DNA of 64,000 nucleotides from Paenibacillus chitinolyticus NBRC 15660. Lineage in GTDB: Bacteria > Bacillota > Bacilli > Paenibacillales > NBRC-103111. Location: contig NZ_BBJT01000014.1 in the NCBI RefSeq assembly GCF_000739915.1, positions 1 through 64,000 on the forward strand, read 5' to 3'. Position 1 is the stretch's first letter. Each line of letters begins with the position of its first letter. Below are positions 8,468 to 19,140 of the stretch, in pieces. Both the position numbers and the translations under genes were made by a program. The notes beneath the pieces are model-generated. The model was given only the letters and a program-made list of their open reading frames with translations, ran no database searches and was not told the DNA's origin.

Positions 8468-8471
8468 AGGC

Positions 8472-10268
<1,797 letters not shown>

Positions 10269-10404
10269 TTATTGGCTCGTTTTGAAAGCCGAATTAATGG
10301 ACCTTTATGGCTTAAACGGCGGTTTGACACACCTTTTCGAACGCGTTTATGAACTCGCCGATAGACTGCTTACAGCCAACCGGTAAAATAACTGCCGAGC
10401 CGGC

Positions 10405-11085
10405 TTATCTCCGAAACGGGCGGGAGAACCGCCGGGCCGCTTCGCGAGGGTCGTCGGCACCGCTGATGGCCGAGATGACCGCCACGCCGTCGGCTCCGGC
10501 CGCCAATACGGAGGCCGCGCCCTCCGGCGTGATCCCGCCGATGCCCACCAGCGGCAGCGAAATGCCGCCCGCCCGCATGGCGGCAATCATGCCCGGGCCC
10601 TGCACGGCACGGGCATCCGGCTTCGTCGCCGTGGCGTACATCGGGCCCGCGCCGAGGTAATCGGCGCCGCAGCGGACCGCCTCCCGCGCCTCGGCGGGGT
10701 CATGGGCGGATATACCGAGAATCCGCCCTTTAAATCTTTGGCGCAGTCCCTCCCGGTCCCACTGCGCCAGATCTTCCTGGCCGACGTGAATTCCGTCGGC
10801 CTCCAGCTCTTCCGCCAGGCGGAGATCGTCGTTCACGATGAAAGGGATTCCCGCCTGACGGCAGACGCCGAGGAGCCGGTTCCCCAGCTCCGTCCGTTCC
10901 TGGCCCTGCAGGGCTCCGGGGCCCTTCTCCCTGAACTGGAACAGCGTGACGCCGCCTTCTATGGCCGCCTGCAATACGGCAGCGGGGTCTCTGCCCCCGC
11001 AGTTGGGGCTCCCCATCACGAGATAAACTTTCAACATTTCCCTGAGATTGCCGGTATACCGGGCTTCGGCAGCCGTTTTGGTCAT
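10405..11085 (-). CDS. thiE: Thiamine-phosphate synthase ThiE
   Basis: Joins hydroxymethylpyrimidine diphosphate and the thiazole phosphate to give thiamine phosphate. A TIM-barrel protein of about 226 residues with the ThiE blocks TLFQFREKG, FIVNDDLRLAEELEADGIHVGQEDL, ILGISAHDPAEA, GADYLGAGPMYATATK and VGIGGITP. The Arg and Lys of QFREK and the Asn-Asp-Asp segment are the substrate-binding residues known for this family. The ATG at 11085 overlaps the thiD stop in ATGA; an in-frame ATG nine bases upstream is equally possible. The full TKP loop separates it from the TenI-like paralogue at 14441. Confidence 0.95.
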   Translation of the reverse strand: MTKTAAEARYTGNLREMLKVYLVMGSPNCGGRDPAAVLQAAIEGGVTLFQFREKGPGALQGQERTELGNRLLGVCRQAGIPFIVNDDLRLAEELEADGIHVGQEDLAQWDREGLRQRFKGRILGISAHDPAEAREAVRCGADYLGAGPMYATATKPDARAVQGPGMIAAMRAGGISLPLVGIGGITPEGAASVLAAGADGVAVISAISGADDPREAARRFSRPFRR

Positions 11086-11999
11086 CGCAGCCATCCCTCG
11101 CCTTCTCCGGCCGCGGCCGGCGCCGTTTGGAAGAAAACGCCTGCCGTCCCCTGCCTGTTGTACCCCCAATGATTGGTCGGACCATGCCCCGCTCCCAGGT
11201 TCAAAGGGTTCGTGAGAGCCGCTTGGATAAAGCGTTTGGCGAGCAGTACTCCTTCGTCCATAGGAAGTCCGGAGGCAAGCCCCGCCGTCAAAGCGGCGGC
11301 GAAGGTGCAGCCGGTGCCGTGCGTATGCCGCGTCTCTATCCAGGGAGCCGCAAATTCCGTAAACACGCGGCCGTCGTACAGCAGGTCCAGCGATTGGGCG
11401 CGGTTCCCTCCGTGGCCGCCTTTCAGCACCACGTATTTCACTCCCCAAGCATGAATCCGGCGGGCGGCTTCTTTGCGGTCCGCCATAGCTTCGATCCTCA
11501 TTCCCGTCAGCGCCTCCGCCTCCGGGATATTCGGCGTCACGACTTGCGCCAGCGGAAGCAGCAGGCTCCTAAGCGCCTGCACGGCATTCTCCTGCAGCAG
11601 GCTTGCTCCGCCTTTGGCGATCATGACGGGGTCCACGACCAGACGGGACCATTTGTAGAAAGACGCGCGGTCCGCTACGGCTTCAATGATCTCCGCGCTG
11701 AAAAGCATGCCCGTCTTCCAGGCGGCGGGCCCGATATCTTCGGCAACCGCGTCGATCTGAGCCGTCACCATAGAAGGAGGGATCGGATGAACTCCGTGAA
11801 CGCCAAGCGTATTCTGTGCCGTCACGGCCGTCAAAGCGCTTGCTCCGAATACGCCGAGCTCCTGGAACGTTTTGAGATCGGCCTGGATGCCCGCCCCTCC
11901 TCCGCTGTCGGAACCGGCAATCGTGGCCGCCGCAGGAACGAGCGGGGCTTGACGGGAAGGCTCCGGCGGATGCTGCTGTTTGTTTAAGGATATGTTCAT
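11082..11999 (-). CDS. thiD: Hydroxymethylpyrimidine/phosphomethylpyrimidine kinase ThiD
   Basis: Ribokinase-fold kinase that phosphorylates HMP and HMP-phosphate. After a Pro-rich N-terminal extension of about 23 residues come [59 protein letters not shown] and the catalytic anion-hole block [17 protein letters not shown]. All are diagnostic for ThiD. The 305-residue length is slightly longer than usual because of the N-terminal extension and a C-terminal tail ending near [15 protein letters not shown] precedes the start. A gap of 230 bases separates it from thiG; thiE overlaps its 3' end. Confidence 0.95.
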   Translation of the reverse strand: MNISLNKQQHPPEPSRQAPLVPAAATIAGSDSGGGAGIQADLKTFQELGVFGASALTAVTAQNTLGVHGVHPIPPSMVTAQIDAVAEDIGPAAWKTGMLFSAEIIEAVADRASFYKWSRLVVDPVMIAKGGASLLQENAVQALRSLLLPLAQVVTPNIPEAEALTGMRIEAMADRKEAARRIHAWGVKYVVLKGGHGGNRAQSLDLLYDGRVFTEFAAPWIETRHTHGTGCTFAAALTAGLASGLPMDEGVLLAKRFIQAALTNPLNLGAGHGPTNHWGYNRQGTAGVFFQTAPAAAGEGEGWLR

Positions 12000-12229
12000 C
12001 AGGTGGCACCTCCATTAACTTGCAGTGGCCGACATAATTCCTCTTTTTCGCATAGGTCTACACGACTATAAAGATACAGTTAGTCACACAGTCAGCAGCA
12101 GGTTCTAAAATTCTTGAAGCAGACTGTTGCGTTTGATCTCGGGCTTTCGATGGGGTTGCGTAATTCTCGCCTGTTCAGCTCACTCTTACTCGTTGCCCTT
12201 AAGGCTAGTTCCCGCCTCCCCCACCTCCG

Positions 12230-12997
12230 TCAACCTACGCTGACTCCCTCCAAAGGGCTGCTCGCGGTCGCATAACGCTTACGCGGGATTCGTCCGGCTT
12301 CATACCCGGCCCTTCCGGCCTCCAAAGCCAGTTTCATGGCATACGCCATCCGCACAGGATCGGCTGCGCCGGAAACCGCCGTGTTCAGCAGCACTCCGTC
12401 CGCTCCCATTTCCATGGCCAGCGCGGCGTCCGAAGGAGCCCCGATGCCTGCGTCCACGATGACGGGTACGCGCGCTTCTTCGATAATGAAGCTGAGATTC
12501 AGCGGGTTGATAATGCCCTGACCGGTACCGATCGGCGATGCCCCCGGCATGATCGCATGAACGCCCATCTCCTGCAAACGGCGCGCCAGCACCACATCAT
12601 CCGACGTATACGGAAGGACAAGAAATCCTTCGGCCAGCAGCATTTCGGTGGCCTTCAGCGTTTCTACCGGATCGGGCAGCAAGGTCTTGTCACAGCCGAT
12701 CACTTCCACCTTGATCATGTCGCAGAGTCCCGATGCTTTCGCCAGCTTGGCGATGCGGACCGCTTCATCCGCCGTTTTGGCTCCCGCCGTATTCGGCAGC
12801 AGCTTGAACTTGCTTACATCCAGCATGGACAAAAAGTTCGGCTGTTCGGGGTCATAAATATTCATCCGCCGCACGGCAAAAGTTAAAATCTGCGCCTCGG
12901 AAACCTCGACCGCCTTTTTCTGAATCGTAAAATCCGGGAATTTCCCCGTCCCCAGCAGCAGCCTGGAGTTGAATTCGTAAGGTCCGATTTTCAGCAT
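12230..12997 (-). CDS. thiG: Thiazole synthase ThiG
   Basis: Forms the thiazole ring from 1-deoxyxylulose 5-phosphate, ThiS-thiocarboxylate and dehydroglycine. The 255-residue TIM-barrel protein begins [10 protein letters not shown], has the Schiff-base lysine in MIKVEVIG (Lys96), and [28 protein letters not shown] and [21 protein letters not shown], which bind the phosphate. It starts five bases after the thiS stop with GGAGG overlapping the end of thiS, so the two are translationally coupled. After its stop come 230 bases without a gene where thiF sits in the Bacillus subtilis cluster. Confidence 0.96.
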   Translation of the reverse strand: MLKIGPYEFNSRLLLGTGKFPDFTIQKKAVEVSEAQILTFAVRRMNIYDPEQPNFLSMLDVSKFKLLPNTAGAKTADEAVRIAKLAKASGLCDMIKVEVIGCDKTLLPDPVETLKATEMLLAEGFLVLPYTSDDVVLARRLQEMGVHAIMPGASPIGTGQGIINPLNLSFIIEEARVPVIVDAGIGAPSDAALAMEMGADGVLLNTAVSGAADPVRMAYAMKLALEAGRAGYEAGRIPRKRYATASSPLEGVSVG

Positions 12998-13001
12998 AGG
13001 G

Positions 13002-13205
13002 TCAGCCTCCTCCTACAAAATGAACGATTTCGATCCGGTCGCCGTCCGCAACCGGGGCATCCGCATGCTCTTCCGCCTGCAAAATATGCCCGTTGGTCTC
13101 CACGATAAGCAGATTGCGTTTTAATCCAAGGTGCCGGATCAGCCCTTCTACGGTATGTACCGTTTCCGGTACCGTAATGTCGTCTCCGTTTACATGCAGC
13201 TTCAT
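13002..13205 (-). CDS. thiS: Sulfur carrier protein ThiS
   Basis: Ubiquitin-like carrier of 67 residues. The C-terminus is Gly-Gly-Gly, giving the terminal glycine that is thiocarboxylated before donating sulfur to ThiG. The pattern [12 protein letters not shown], then [13 protein letters not shown] and [14 protein letters not shown] is typical. I prefer the ATG at 13205 over a TTG at 13214 because AAGGAGG would be only three bases from the TTG. The activating adenylyltransferase ThiF is not in the window, so another E1-like protein (a MoeB/ThiF elsewhere) must act on it. Confidence 0.92.
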   Translation of the reverse strand: MKLHVNGDDITVPETVHTVEGLIRHLGLKRNLLIVETNGHILQAEEHADAPVADGDRIEIVHFVGGG

Positions 13206-13283
13206 TTTCGTCAAATGCCTCCTTCACTTGCAAAATGCAGCCTCCGGGCTGCTGCTCAGAGCGATGCTCCCAGCTAGCGGAGC

Positions 13284-14444
13284 CTACTGCCTTACAGCCG
13301 CGGCTGCCGCCTTTCTGTCCGGCCGGAACGCTTCGAGCAGCTCCCCCGCCCCCGGCAGAGCCGCTTCGGCAGCCGCGGCCCCGCCCGTGAGCACCGAAGC
13401 GGCAAGCACACCGGTCGCCTGCGACAGCAAAATGCCGTTGCGGTAATGCCCGAGGGCCGCGAAAAGCCCCTTGCAGGCGGTTATCTCGCCGATGTAAGGC
13501 ATCCCGTCGGGCGTCTGAGGCCGCAGCCCCGCCCAGGCGCGCTCCCACTCGGCCTCCGCAAGCGCCGGGACGAGCCGCTGCGCCTGCGCGGCCAGCGAAA
13601 GCAGGCTGCCAAGACGCGGACTGCGGTCGAAGGAGCCGGGCTGAGCCGTGGCTCCCACGATGATCCGCCCGCCCGGCTTCGGCACGATGTAGCAGCCGTC
13701 CGAAGCGATCGTCCTCGCGAGAAGAGGCTGCCGTACGGTGAGGGAGAAGCATTCTCCCTTCACCGGATACACGGGCAGCTCCACGCCCAGAGGCGCCAAA
13801 ATCTGGGCGCTCCAAAGCGAAGACGCCAGCACCGTACCGGCGGAGCGGATCTTCCCTTCGCGGGTCTGCACGCCGATCACCCGGCCCGACTCCGTCAGGA
13901 GTCCGGTCACGTCGGCGTGCTCCATGATCCGCGCGCCAAGCCGCGCAGCGCCGGCGGCCAGAGCGGCCGACAGCTCCGGCGCCAGCACGTGCCCCTCGTC
14001 AGGCAGGTGAAGCGCCCCGCGGAGCTCCTTGCTCAGCCCGGGCTCCAGCCAGCCTGTCTCGCACGGACTGAGCCATTCGGCCCGGCCGCCGGCCTCCTGA
14101 TGGAAACGGCCGTCCGCTCTGAGCGCCGCCGCTTCGGCATCGGTCCAAGCGGCTTTAAGCATCCCCCGGTGGGTCAGGCCGATGTCCAGACCCGTCAGCT
14201 CCTTGAGCTCTTCCGCCAAATCCGGGAACAAATCCCGGCTCCTGCGGGCAAAATCAAACATCGGCCCCGCCTCGTGCATTTCGGACTGGGCCCCGAGCAT
14301 CCCGGCTGCCGCTCCGGACGCCTGCCCGGCAATACGGTCCTTTTCCAGCAGAGTCACACGGACTCCCCGCTTCGCCAGTTGATAGGCGATCGAGCAGCCG
14401 ATGACGCCTCCTCCGATCACGACAATATCCGTATCCCGATTCAT
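13284..14444 (-). CDS. thiO: Glycine oxidase ThiO
   Basis: FAD-dependent oxidase that makes the imine of glycine (dehydroglycine) for the thiazole ring. The 386-residue protein begins DIVVIGGGVIGCSIAYQLAK, the FAD dinucleotide-binding motif, followed by VTLLEKDRIAGQASGAAAGML and, near the end, WAGLRPQTPDGMPYIGE and HYRNGILLSQATG, both typical of ThiO. It starts at an ATG that overlaps the stop of tenI in ATGA, with GGAGGAG upstream. The C-terminus is Ala-rich, slightly longer than in B. subtilis. Codon use is very GC-rich here. Confidence 0.95.
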   Translation of the reverse strand: MNRDTDIVVIGGGVIGCSIAYQLAKRGVRVTLLEKDRIAGQASGAAAGMLGAQSEMHEAGPMFDFARRSRDLFPDLAEELKELTGLDIGLTHRGMLKAAWTDAEAAALRADGRFHQEAGGRAEWLSPCETGWLEPGLSKELRGALHLPDEGHVLAPELSAALAAGAARLGARIMEHADVTGLLTESGRVIGVQTREGKIRSAGTVLASSLWSAQILAPLGVELPVYPVKGECFSLTVRQPLLARTIASDGCYIVPKPGGRIIVGATAQPGSFDRSPRLGSLLSLAAQAQRLVPALAEAEWERAWAGLRPQTPDGMPYIGEITACKGLFAALGHYRNGILLSQATGVLAASVLTGGAAAAEAALPGAGELLEAFRPDRKAAAAAVRQ

Positions 14445-15097
14445 CTCAGTTCTCCTCCTGTTTTCTCCGGCTGCAGGGCAAGTTCCAATTCGTGCCGGTA
14501 ATGCTCCGCAGCCTCCGCGGGATTCTCCGCTTCCCATATGCCGCTCATTACGGCCACGCCCGCCGCTCCCGCGCGGATTACCTCGGCGCAGTTCTCCGGA
14601 AGAATCCCTCCGATCGCGATAACCGGAAGGCCTCCGCAGGCCAGCACCGTCTCCTGCAGCGCTTCCGCGCCGCGCGGGGCCGCTCCGGGTTTGGAGCCTG
14701 TGGCGAATACATGGCCGAATATCACATAATCGGCCCCCTCCTTCGCGGCACGGCCACCTTCCTCCGGCCCGTGAACGGAGACGCCTACGCGCAGGCCGGG
14801 AAACCCTTTTTTCACGGCGGAGGCAGGCAGACCGCTTCCCGGAAGCTGCACTCCGGCCGCTCCGGACAGCCGGGCCGCATCGGCGCGATCGTTGACGACA
14901 AGCTTGCCCGGTGGGACCCCGCAGGCGGCAAGCTCCGAGAGCAGCGTCCACAGCTCCCGCGGGGACTGCTTTTTTTCACGCACATGAATGGCCGTTACGT
15001 AAGGATGGATGGCGGTGGCAATCCGTATAAGCTCCTCGGGTTTCTGCTTTCCGGTTGAGATGGCGTGAAGCTCCGGTCCGGCGGGATAAGGGATCAT
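14441..15097 (-). CDS. tenI: TenI, thiazole tautomerase (ThiE-like)
   Basis: In B. subtilis TenI converts the first thiazole product to its aromatic tautomer. This 218-residue TIM-barrel protein starts GPELHAISTG, and has KLVVNDRADAA, GVQLPGSGLP, GADYVIFGHVFATGSKPG and GVAVMSGI. The ELHAI start, the VQLP block and the FGHVF block, which carries the His linked to tautomerase activity, match TenI rather than ThiE. I chose 15097 (AGGAG nine bases upstream) over an earlier in-frame ATG at 15298 that would add a non-homologous leader. First gene of the unit, behind the TPP leader. Confidence 0.88.
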   Translation of the reverse strand: MIPYPAGPELHAISTGKQKPEELIRIATAIHPYVTAIHVREKKQSPRELWTLLSELAACGVPPGKLVVNDRADAARLSGAAGVQLPGSGLPASAVKKGFPGLRVGVSVHGPEEGGRAAKEGADYVIFGHVFATGSKPGAAPRGAEALQETVLACGGLPVIAIGGILPENCAEVIRAGAAGVAVMSGIWEAENPAEAAEHYRHELELALQPEKTGGELR

Positions 15098-15188
15098 CTC
15101 GTTCTTCTCCTCTCGGTTTGTATAGAGCGGCTTACAATCTATCCTCGGGCAGAACCCGCTTTCTGACGGACGAGACGGCAATAAACGC

Positions 15189-15219
15189 AAAAAAACCACT
15201 TTCCGCAGAAAGTGGTTTT
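15189..15219 (-). terminator. Second, strong terminator within the tenI leader
   Basis: On the minus strand AACCACTTTC and GAAAGTGGTT form a perfect 10-bp stem with a 4-base loop, followed by seven T. It stands about 92 bases before the tenI start and about 175 bases after the riboswitch terminator. Genes downstream are expressed only if both are passed or if another promoter exists in between. Confidence 0.85.
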
Positions 15220-15276
15220 CCCGTACACCGTTGCACGCGAGCCTGGACGCCGCTCCGCCGATTGGCGGAAACGACC

Positions 15277-15323
15277 GACCGTACCGGCAATTCTCCAATT
15301 CCGGTCTTCTCGCACCTACGGCC
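15277..15323 (-). other. Structured RNA segment between the two leader terminators
   Basis: On the minus strand GGCCGTA pairs with TACGGTC (one G-U), and inside it ACCGG with CCGGT and AATT with AATT around a GGAG loop. The loop exposes a purine-rich GGAG. No known riboswitch class is recognised. Confidence 0.4.
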
Positions 15324-15392
15324 GCCGGGCGGTTCGTAAGAGGAGACGATTTCCCGGAACAACCGGCAGGGGCCTCAGGCTTGCAGTGAACT

Positions 15393-15432
15393 AAAAAAGA
15401 CCGGACGGAATATACCGTGCGGCCTTGGTCGG
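15393..15432 (-). terminator. Expression-platform terminator of the TPP riboswitch
   Basis: Directly after the aptamer, GACC/GGTC, GG/CC and ACGG/CCGT stack into a hairpin followed by six T (15393-15398). Position and form match the usual TPP-dependent terminator of thi operons in Firmicutes. Confidence 0.8.
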
Positions 15433-15433
15433 C

Positions 15434-15526
15434 AGGGTTATTCTCTCTACGCTGGCATTACCCAGATCAGATACGGTTAGTGACATTCGCGGTCACACTC
15501 TCAGCCGGACTTCATCCAGCTCCCGA
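15434..15526 (-). promoter_or_regulatory. TPP riboswitch (THI box) upstream of tenI-thiOSG
   Basis: The minus strand has the THI-box landmarks in order: a P2 stem AGCTGGA/TCCGGCT, the conserved GGCTGAGAG, a variable hairpin (GTGACC/ reverse with GTCAC), then CTGATCTGGGTAATGCCAG and CGTAGAGAGA. The CTGAGA and the CTGATCTGG..AATGCCAGCG blocks are the thiamine-pyrophosphate-binding bulges. High TPP should favour the terminator at 15393-15432 and switch the operon off. Confidence 0.97.
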
Positions 15527-15539
15527 AACATATAAGGTT

Positions 15540-15568
15540 ATCTTAACCTTACCTTATCCTTTTTCCAA
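15540..15568 (-). promoter_or_regulatory. Sigma-A-type promoter of the thiamine leader
   Basis: Minus strand -35 TTGGAA (15563-15568), 17-base spacer, -10 TAAGAT (15540-15545). Transcription would start near 15533, just before the aptamer. Confidence 0.75.
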
Positions 15569-15776
15569 TTACAAGCTAAATTTTCCCGTAAAATGCGGCC
15601 GGAACCGAATTCGTCTACTTCCGTCAAGCTCTAAATACCCGCTTCCGTATGTTTCCATTCTTCGCTTTTGCGTCAAAGAAAGGGATCTTCGGGTAATAAA
15701 AAAATACGAATCGGGCGGTGCTCCTCTCTTCAGGAGAAACCGTCCCAACCACGTATCCGAAGGGGAGGAATGTCCG

Positions 15777-16346
15777 ATGGCAGCGCTGACCGAAGAAGAA
15801 AGAAACAAGCTGGAGCAGCGGCTTTACAAGGAAAAAGGCGAGCTGGAGCACGTGCTTGAGTCCGACCGGGAAGAAGATTCCCTGAGAGACTCTACCGGAG
15901 AGCTATCCTCATACGACAATCACCCTGCCGACATCGCAACCGAAGCGTTCGAACGAGGCCGGGATCAGGCGGTGGATGATAATATGGAACAACAGCTTAC
16001 AGACGTTAAACATGCGATCGGCCGGCTTGAATCCGGTTCTTACGGCGTATGCGAAGTATGCAAGGAGCCGATTCCGTTCGAGCGCCTGGAGGCGATTCCG
16101 TGGGCTTCTACCTGCGTTGAACATTCGCAGACACGTACAGAGGACGATTCCGTAGACCGGCCGGTAGAAGAAGAAATTCTCGAACCTATTCTTGAGTCTC
16201 CGAACGATGACGATAGGGGCCGCACCGAAATCGATGATACGGACGCCTGGAAGACGGTAGAAGAATACGGCAACAGTTCGGATACCCGTAGGACGGGAAA
16301 CGCTCAACCGAAGGAACCCGCTGACGATTGCGAAGACGAGAAGTAG
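15777..16346 (+). CDS. YteA-like DksA/TraR-type zinc-finger protein
   Basis: A 189-residue protein from the ATG at 15777, which follows AGGGGAGGAATG; the frame is open further upstream but has no other good start. It contains GELSSYDNHPADIATEAFERGRD, the hallmark of the YteA family, then the DksA/TraR finger YGVCEVCKEPIPFERLEAIPWASTC, in which three Cys are present and the fourth ligand is Cys or His (CVEH). The acidic tail with RPVEEEILEP and EYGNSSDT also fits YteA. Family members are thought to bind RNA polymerase; YteA itself is of unknown, possibly sporulation-linked, role. Divergent from the thiamine leader. Confidence 0.85.
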   Translation: MAALTEEERNKLEQRLYKEKGELEHVLESDREEDSLRDSTGELSSYDNHPADIATEAFERGRDQAVDDNMEQQLTDVKHAIGRLESGSYGVCEVCKEPIPFERLEAIPWASTCVEHSQTRTEDDSVDRPVEEEILEPILESPNDDDRGRTEIDDTDAWKTVEEYGNSSDTRRTGNAQPKEPADDCEDEK

Positions 16347-16354
16347 CGGGGCAC

Positions 16355-16398
16355 AAAAAAAGGATGGGGCATTCGCGAAGAATCCCTTCATCCTTTTT
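16355..16398. terminator. Bidirectional terminator after the YteA-like gene
   Basis: AAAGGATG/CATCCTTT outer stem with GGG/CCC and ATTC/GAAT inner pairing; A-run before and T-run after. Confidence 0.85.
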
Positions 16399-16466
16399 GG
16401 CATGTCGCCCGTATAATCGTCTTTATCCTATGGCATGTATAATGCCTTCCGCAGGTTGGCCGCAGT

Positions 16467-16949
16467 CTAGCTTTCTTCTTCCGTCAGCCTGTAGCCGCAG
16501 GTCGTGCAGAACTGCATACCGGGTTCTATGTCTTCTTTGCACTGGGGGCAGAAAGGCTTCAATTCCATGATGGCCGTAAAATCCGCCTGCTCCTGAATCG
16601 GCTCGAATTTCCGCCCGCAGTTCGGACAAAACCGGGTATCCACCGCGACCACGTGACCGCATTCGCACGATTTCTCGTCGTACAGGCTGTAGATCCGGTT
16701 CTGCATCGCCTTGATTTCATCCTCGATGGCTTGAAGCTCAGCCGTTACGGCCGCGACCTGCGTCTCCGGGTAAGGCTGCTTCTGCTTGCCCGCTTCGTAG
16801 ACGAATTCGCCGATCTGCGTGTACAGTTTCTGCATATCTCTCTGCTTCGCCGCAATTTGCAGCTTCAGCCGGTTAACTTCGATCGTCTGCTGCGCTTTTT
16901 TCCCCGCTTCGGCTGCGCCCTGTTTAATCTTCCCGATAAATCCGGACAT
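16467..16949 (-). CDS. Coiled-coil protein with two C-terminal zinc ribbons
   Basis: The 160-residue cytosolic protein has a helical, Lys/Gln-rich N-terminal half (residues 5-90, likely coiled coil) and two zinc ribbons at the end: CECGHVV..FCPNCGR and FCPQCKED..FCTTCGYR. The start follows AAGGAGG. No enzyme motif is visible; such proteins are usually adaptors or nucleic-acid binders and remain uncharacterised. It is convergent with the YteA-like gene. Confidence 0.75.
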   Translation of the reverse strand: MSGFIGKIKQGAAEAGKKAQQTIEVNRLKLQIAAKQRDMQKLYTQIGEFVYEAGKQKQPYPETQVAAVTAELQAIEDEIKAMQNRIYSLYDEKSCECGHVVAVDTRFCPNCGRKFEPIQEQADFTAIMELKPFCPQCKEDIEPGMQFCTTCGYRLTEEES

Positions 16950-17461
16950 AGGGTACCTCCTTGATGTTAAGATTGCATGGGCACAATCTGACTTTTATAA
17001 TACCCCCATTATACCCGTTTCCCGCTGGATGCGCTAATTTAGCCTCCGTTATAGTGTATGGGACCTTTCCGGAAAAAAGGACACCCAATTCCGGCTTACC
17101 CCGGAAATGAACGAAATCCGCTAAATTTCTCGGTCCAATTAGGAAGCGGCTTGAAGGGCGGGGCGTTGTCGCCGGTGGGTCAGGCCATCAACCGGACGGC
17201 GTACAGTCCTCATAGGCAGATGAACCGCATTCTCTCGAGAATGAGGCCGCCGGACGGCTATCCTTTTGCAAAGCTTATCGCGCCCCCTCCTCGCTTTCCC
17301 TTGTACAAAAAAACGCCCCGGCCCATAAGGCCGAGGCGCTTGCGTCAACTCGAGGTCCCATGCTCGAATCCGGTATGTAATACACCGATATATCTGCAAA
17401 AACAAGTCCGATCCCGATCAGCTCCGGGCGGTCTCTTTACTTTCGCGAGACGGTTCAGGGT
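16950..17461. other. Intergenic region, no gene found apart from a terminator
   Basis: Open frames here lack ribosome binding sites and recognisable sequence. The region contains the terminator at 17306-17342. A stretch near 17345-17385 looks superficially like a tRNA T-arm but no cloverleaf can be drawn. Confidence 0.6.
17306..17342 (-). terminator. Terminator after the DUF4127 gene
   Basis: Minus strand GCGCCTCGGCC and GGCCGGGGCG pair around a 5-base loop and are followed by seven T. It would end the nanE-DUF4127 transcript about 120 bases after the stop codon. Confidence 0.85.
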
Positions 17462-19078
17462 TCAGGGCTGAGGACTGCTACCATCGACCAGATCCAGATC
17501 AAAACCGACCTCGAACATCCGGTTCCACGGCAGATGAACGTTGGCGATCCGGATCTGCCCGGACGTCAGCCCGGCGAGGCGTTCACTGGCAAACGAGCGC
17601 AGCTTCTCCGCGATAACGGCTTCGATTTCAGGCTGCTTGCCGGCCAGCTCAAAATACCCCGCTCCGAACGCCGGAAGCACGTTCGCCTTCACATCCTTGC
17701 GGACGAGGGCCTGGTAGCCCCAGTCTTCTACGAGCCGGTAGAAGTAGAAGGCCCTGCTGCTCCGCTTCTGGGCTTCGCTCCGCAAGCGGCCTTCCGGCTC
17801 CGCTTCAGCCCCGGTGCCGCCGGCGGATTTCCGCGCGCCCGCGTAGTACGCCTCGATGACGGCGTGCGCGATGACGGTGCCCAGCGTATTGCCGGAGGTG
17901 TTCCACCCGGCATACGCGGACAGCCCTTTAAGCTGGCCCTGGCGGGCAAGCAGCTTGAGCAGCACCGTGTCGCCGCCGTTGCAGACTGCCACGTCGGCCA
18001 GGGCTACGGTCCGTCCTTCTCCGAGGTACACGCGCATCGCCTGGGCGAACTCGCGCAAATTCACCTCGGAGAAGTAGGACCGGTGCCGCTGGCTCCACGC
18101 CTGCGACGTTTCCGCCATGTCCGATTCGCCCGCGGCCGGCGAATTGACCATCAGCACGGCGTCTGCCCCCTGCGAGCTGTCCGCCATAAAAGCGCCTGCA
18201 CTCGTCAGGTGCGCCTTGATGCTCTCGTTCAAGCTGCGGTCCTCGTACTTCGGAATGCAGAAAGGTCCCCTCGTGGAGGAATACCGGACGAACAGCTTCG
18301 GAAGGTATCCTTTGCTCTCGCAGAAAATCCGGGCAAACAACGTACAGCCGATTTCGTCCGCCCCCGGGTATATCGCAACGCGGTCCGTCAAGTCCAGCTC
18401 CTCCGAGAGAATCGCAAGCGCTCTCTGCTCCAGCGGGGAGAAGCCGTACTGGGAATTATCGTCGAGCGGAATGATCAAATAGTCGATAACGCCTTCTTCC
18501 GCAAGCTCCAGCGCCGTCCGGTTGATAAAAGCGTTGATTTCGCGCCGTCCGGTGAAGTCTTCCAGCACATCCTGCGGAATTTTGTCCAGAATGCCGGCGA
18601 AAATCCGCTCTTCTTCGTCCGTCAGCGCTTCCTGTTCCTTCTTATCCGTATACCAGCCGTACAAGAACAGCTCGCGGCCGTAATCCGCGTAATAATCCGG
18701 CTCCTCTTCGCTGCTGGAATAGGCGGGCACCCTCATAATCAGATTAAACGCGTGGATCCGCAGGTCCGGTTTATTCCTTTTGAGTTCGCGCAGCACTTCA
18801 AGGCGCTTAAGCGCATCCTCACGGGTCAAATAGTGCAGCCGGGAAGGTACGATGCCTCCGTAAACGAGCATATCCAGCGACACCAGAGCATAGTCCGCCC
18901 CTTGCGCTTCCCGCAGCAGCCAGTTACCAAGAGCCTCCGTATCCCCCGGAGTTTTCTTGCGGCCCAAGATGGACATAGGCGGAGCGGTAAGCTCCAAATC
19001 GGTCATCTCGGCCAGGCGCTGCGGATATTCCAGATTACACGGCCGCTCGTCGAGCGGTACAAATACGATTTTCGTCAT
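17462..19078 (-). CDS. DUF4127 family protein
   Basis: The 538-residue soluble protein opens with IVFVPLDERPCNLEYPQ, the signature of DUF4127, and contains conserved acidic segments IPLDDNSQYG, YPGADEIGC and AGWNTSGNTLGT. No signal peptide or membrane span is seen. The function of DUF4127 is not known to me. The gene starts 62 bases after nanE on the same strand, with GGGGAG upstream, so the two are almost certainly one operon. This suggests a role in amino-sugar or sialic-acid-type metabolism, for example handling a sugar phosphate or a glycoconjugate fragment, but that is inference from context only. Confidence 0.75.
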   Translation of the reverse strand: MTKIVFVPLDERPCNLEYPQRLAEMTDLELTAPPMSILGRKKTPGDTEALGNWLLREAQGADYALVSLDMLVYGGIVPSRLHYLTREDALKRLEVLRELKRNKPDLRIHAFNLIMRVPAYSSSEEEPDYYADYGRELFLYGWYTDKKEQEALTDEEERIFAGILDKIPQDVLEDFTGRREINAFINRTALELAEEGVIDYLIIPLDDNSQYGFSPLEQRALAILSEELDLTDRVAIYPGADEIGCTLFARIFCESKGYLPKLFVRYSSTRGPFCIPKYEDRSLNESIKAHLTSAGAFMADSSQGADAVLMVNSPAAGESDMAETSQAWSQRHRSYFSEVNLREFAQAMRVYLGEGRTVALADVAVCNGGDTVLLKLLARQGQLKGLSAYAGWNTSGNTLGTVIAHAVIEAYYAGARKSAGGTGAEAEPEGRLRSEAQKRSSRAFYFYRLVEDWGYQALVRKDVKANVLPAFGAGYFELAGKQPEIEAVIAEKLRSFASERLAGLTSGQIRIANVHLPWNRMFEVGFDLDLVDGSSPQP

Positions 19079-19140
19079 CCCATTGATCTCCCCTGATCAG
19101 AAAAAGTGATAATTGCGCCAATCGTCCGGCAGGCGCCGGT

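Noticed and set aside
17340-17390. A tRNA-like GGTCCCATGCTCGAATCC stretch.
   Set aside because: No acceptor, D or anticodon arms can be drawn on either strand.
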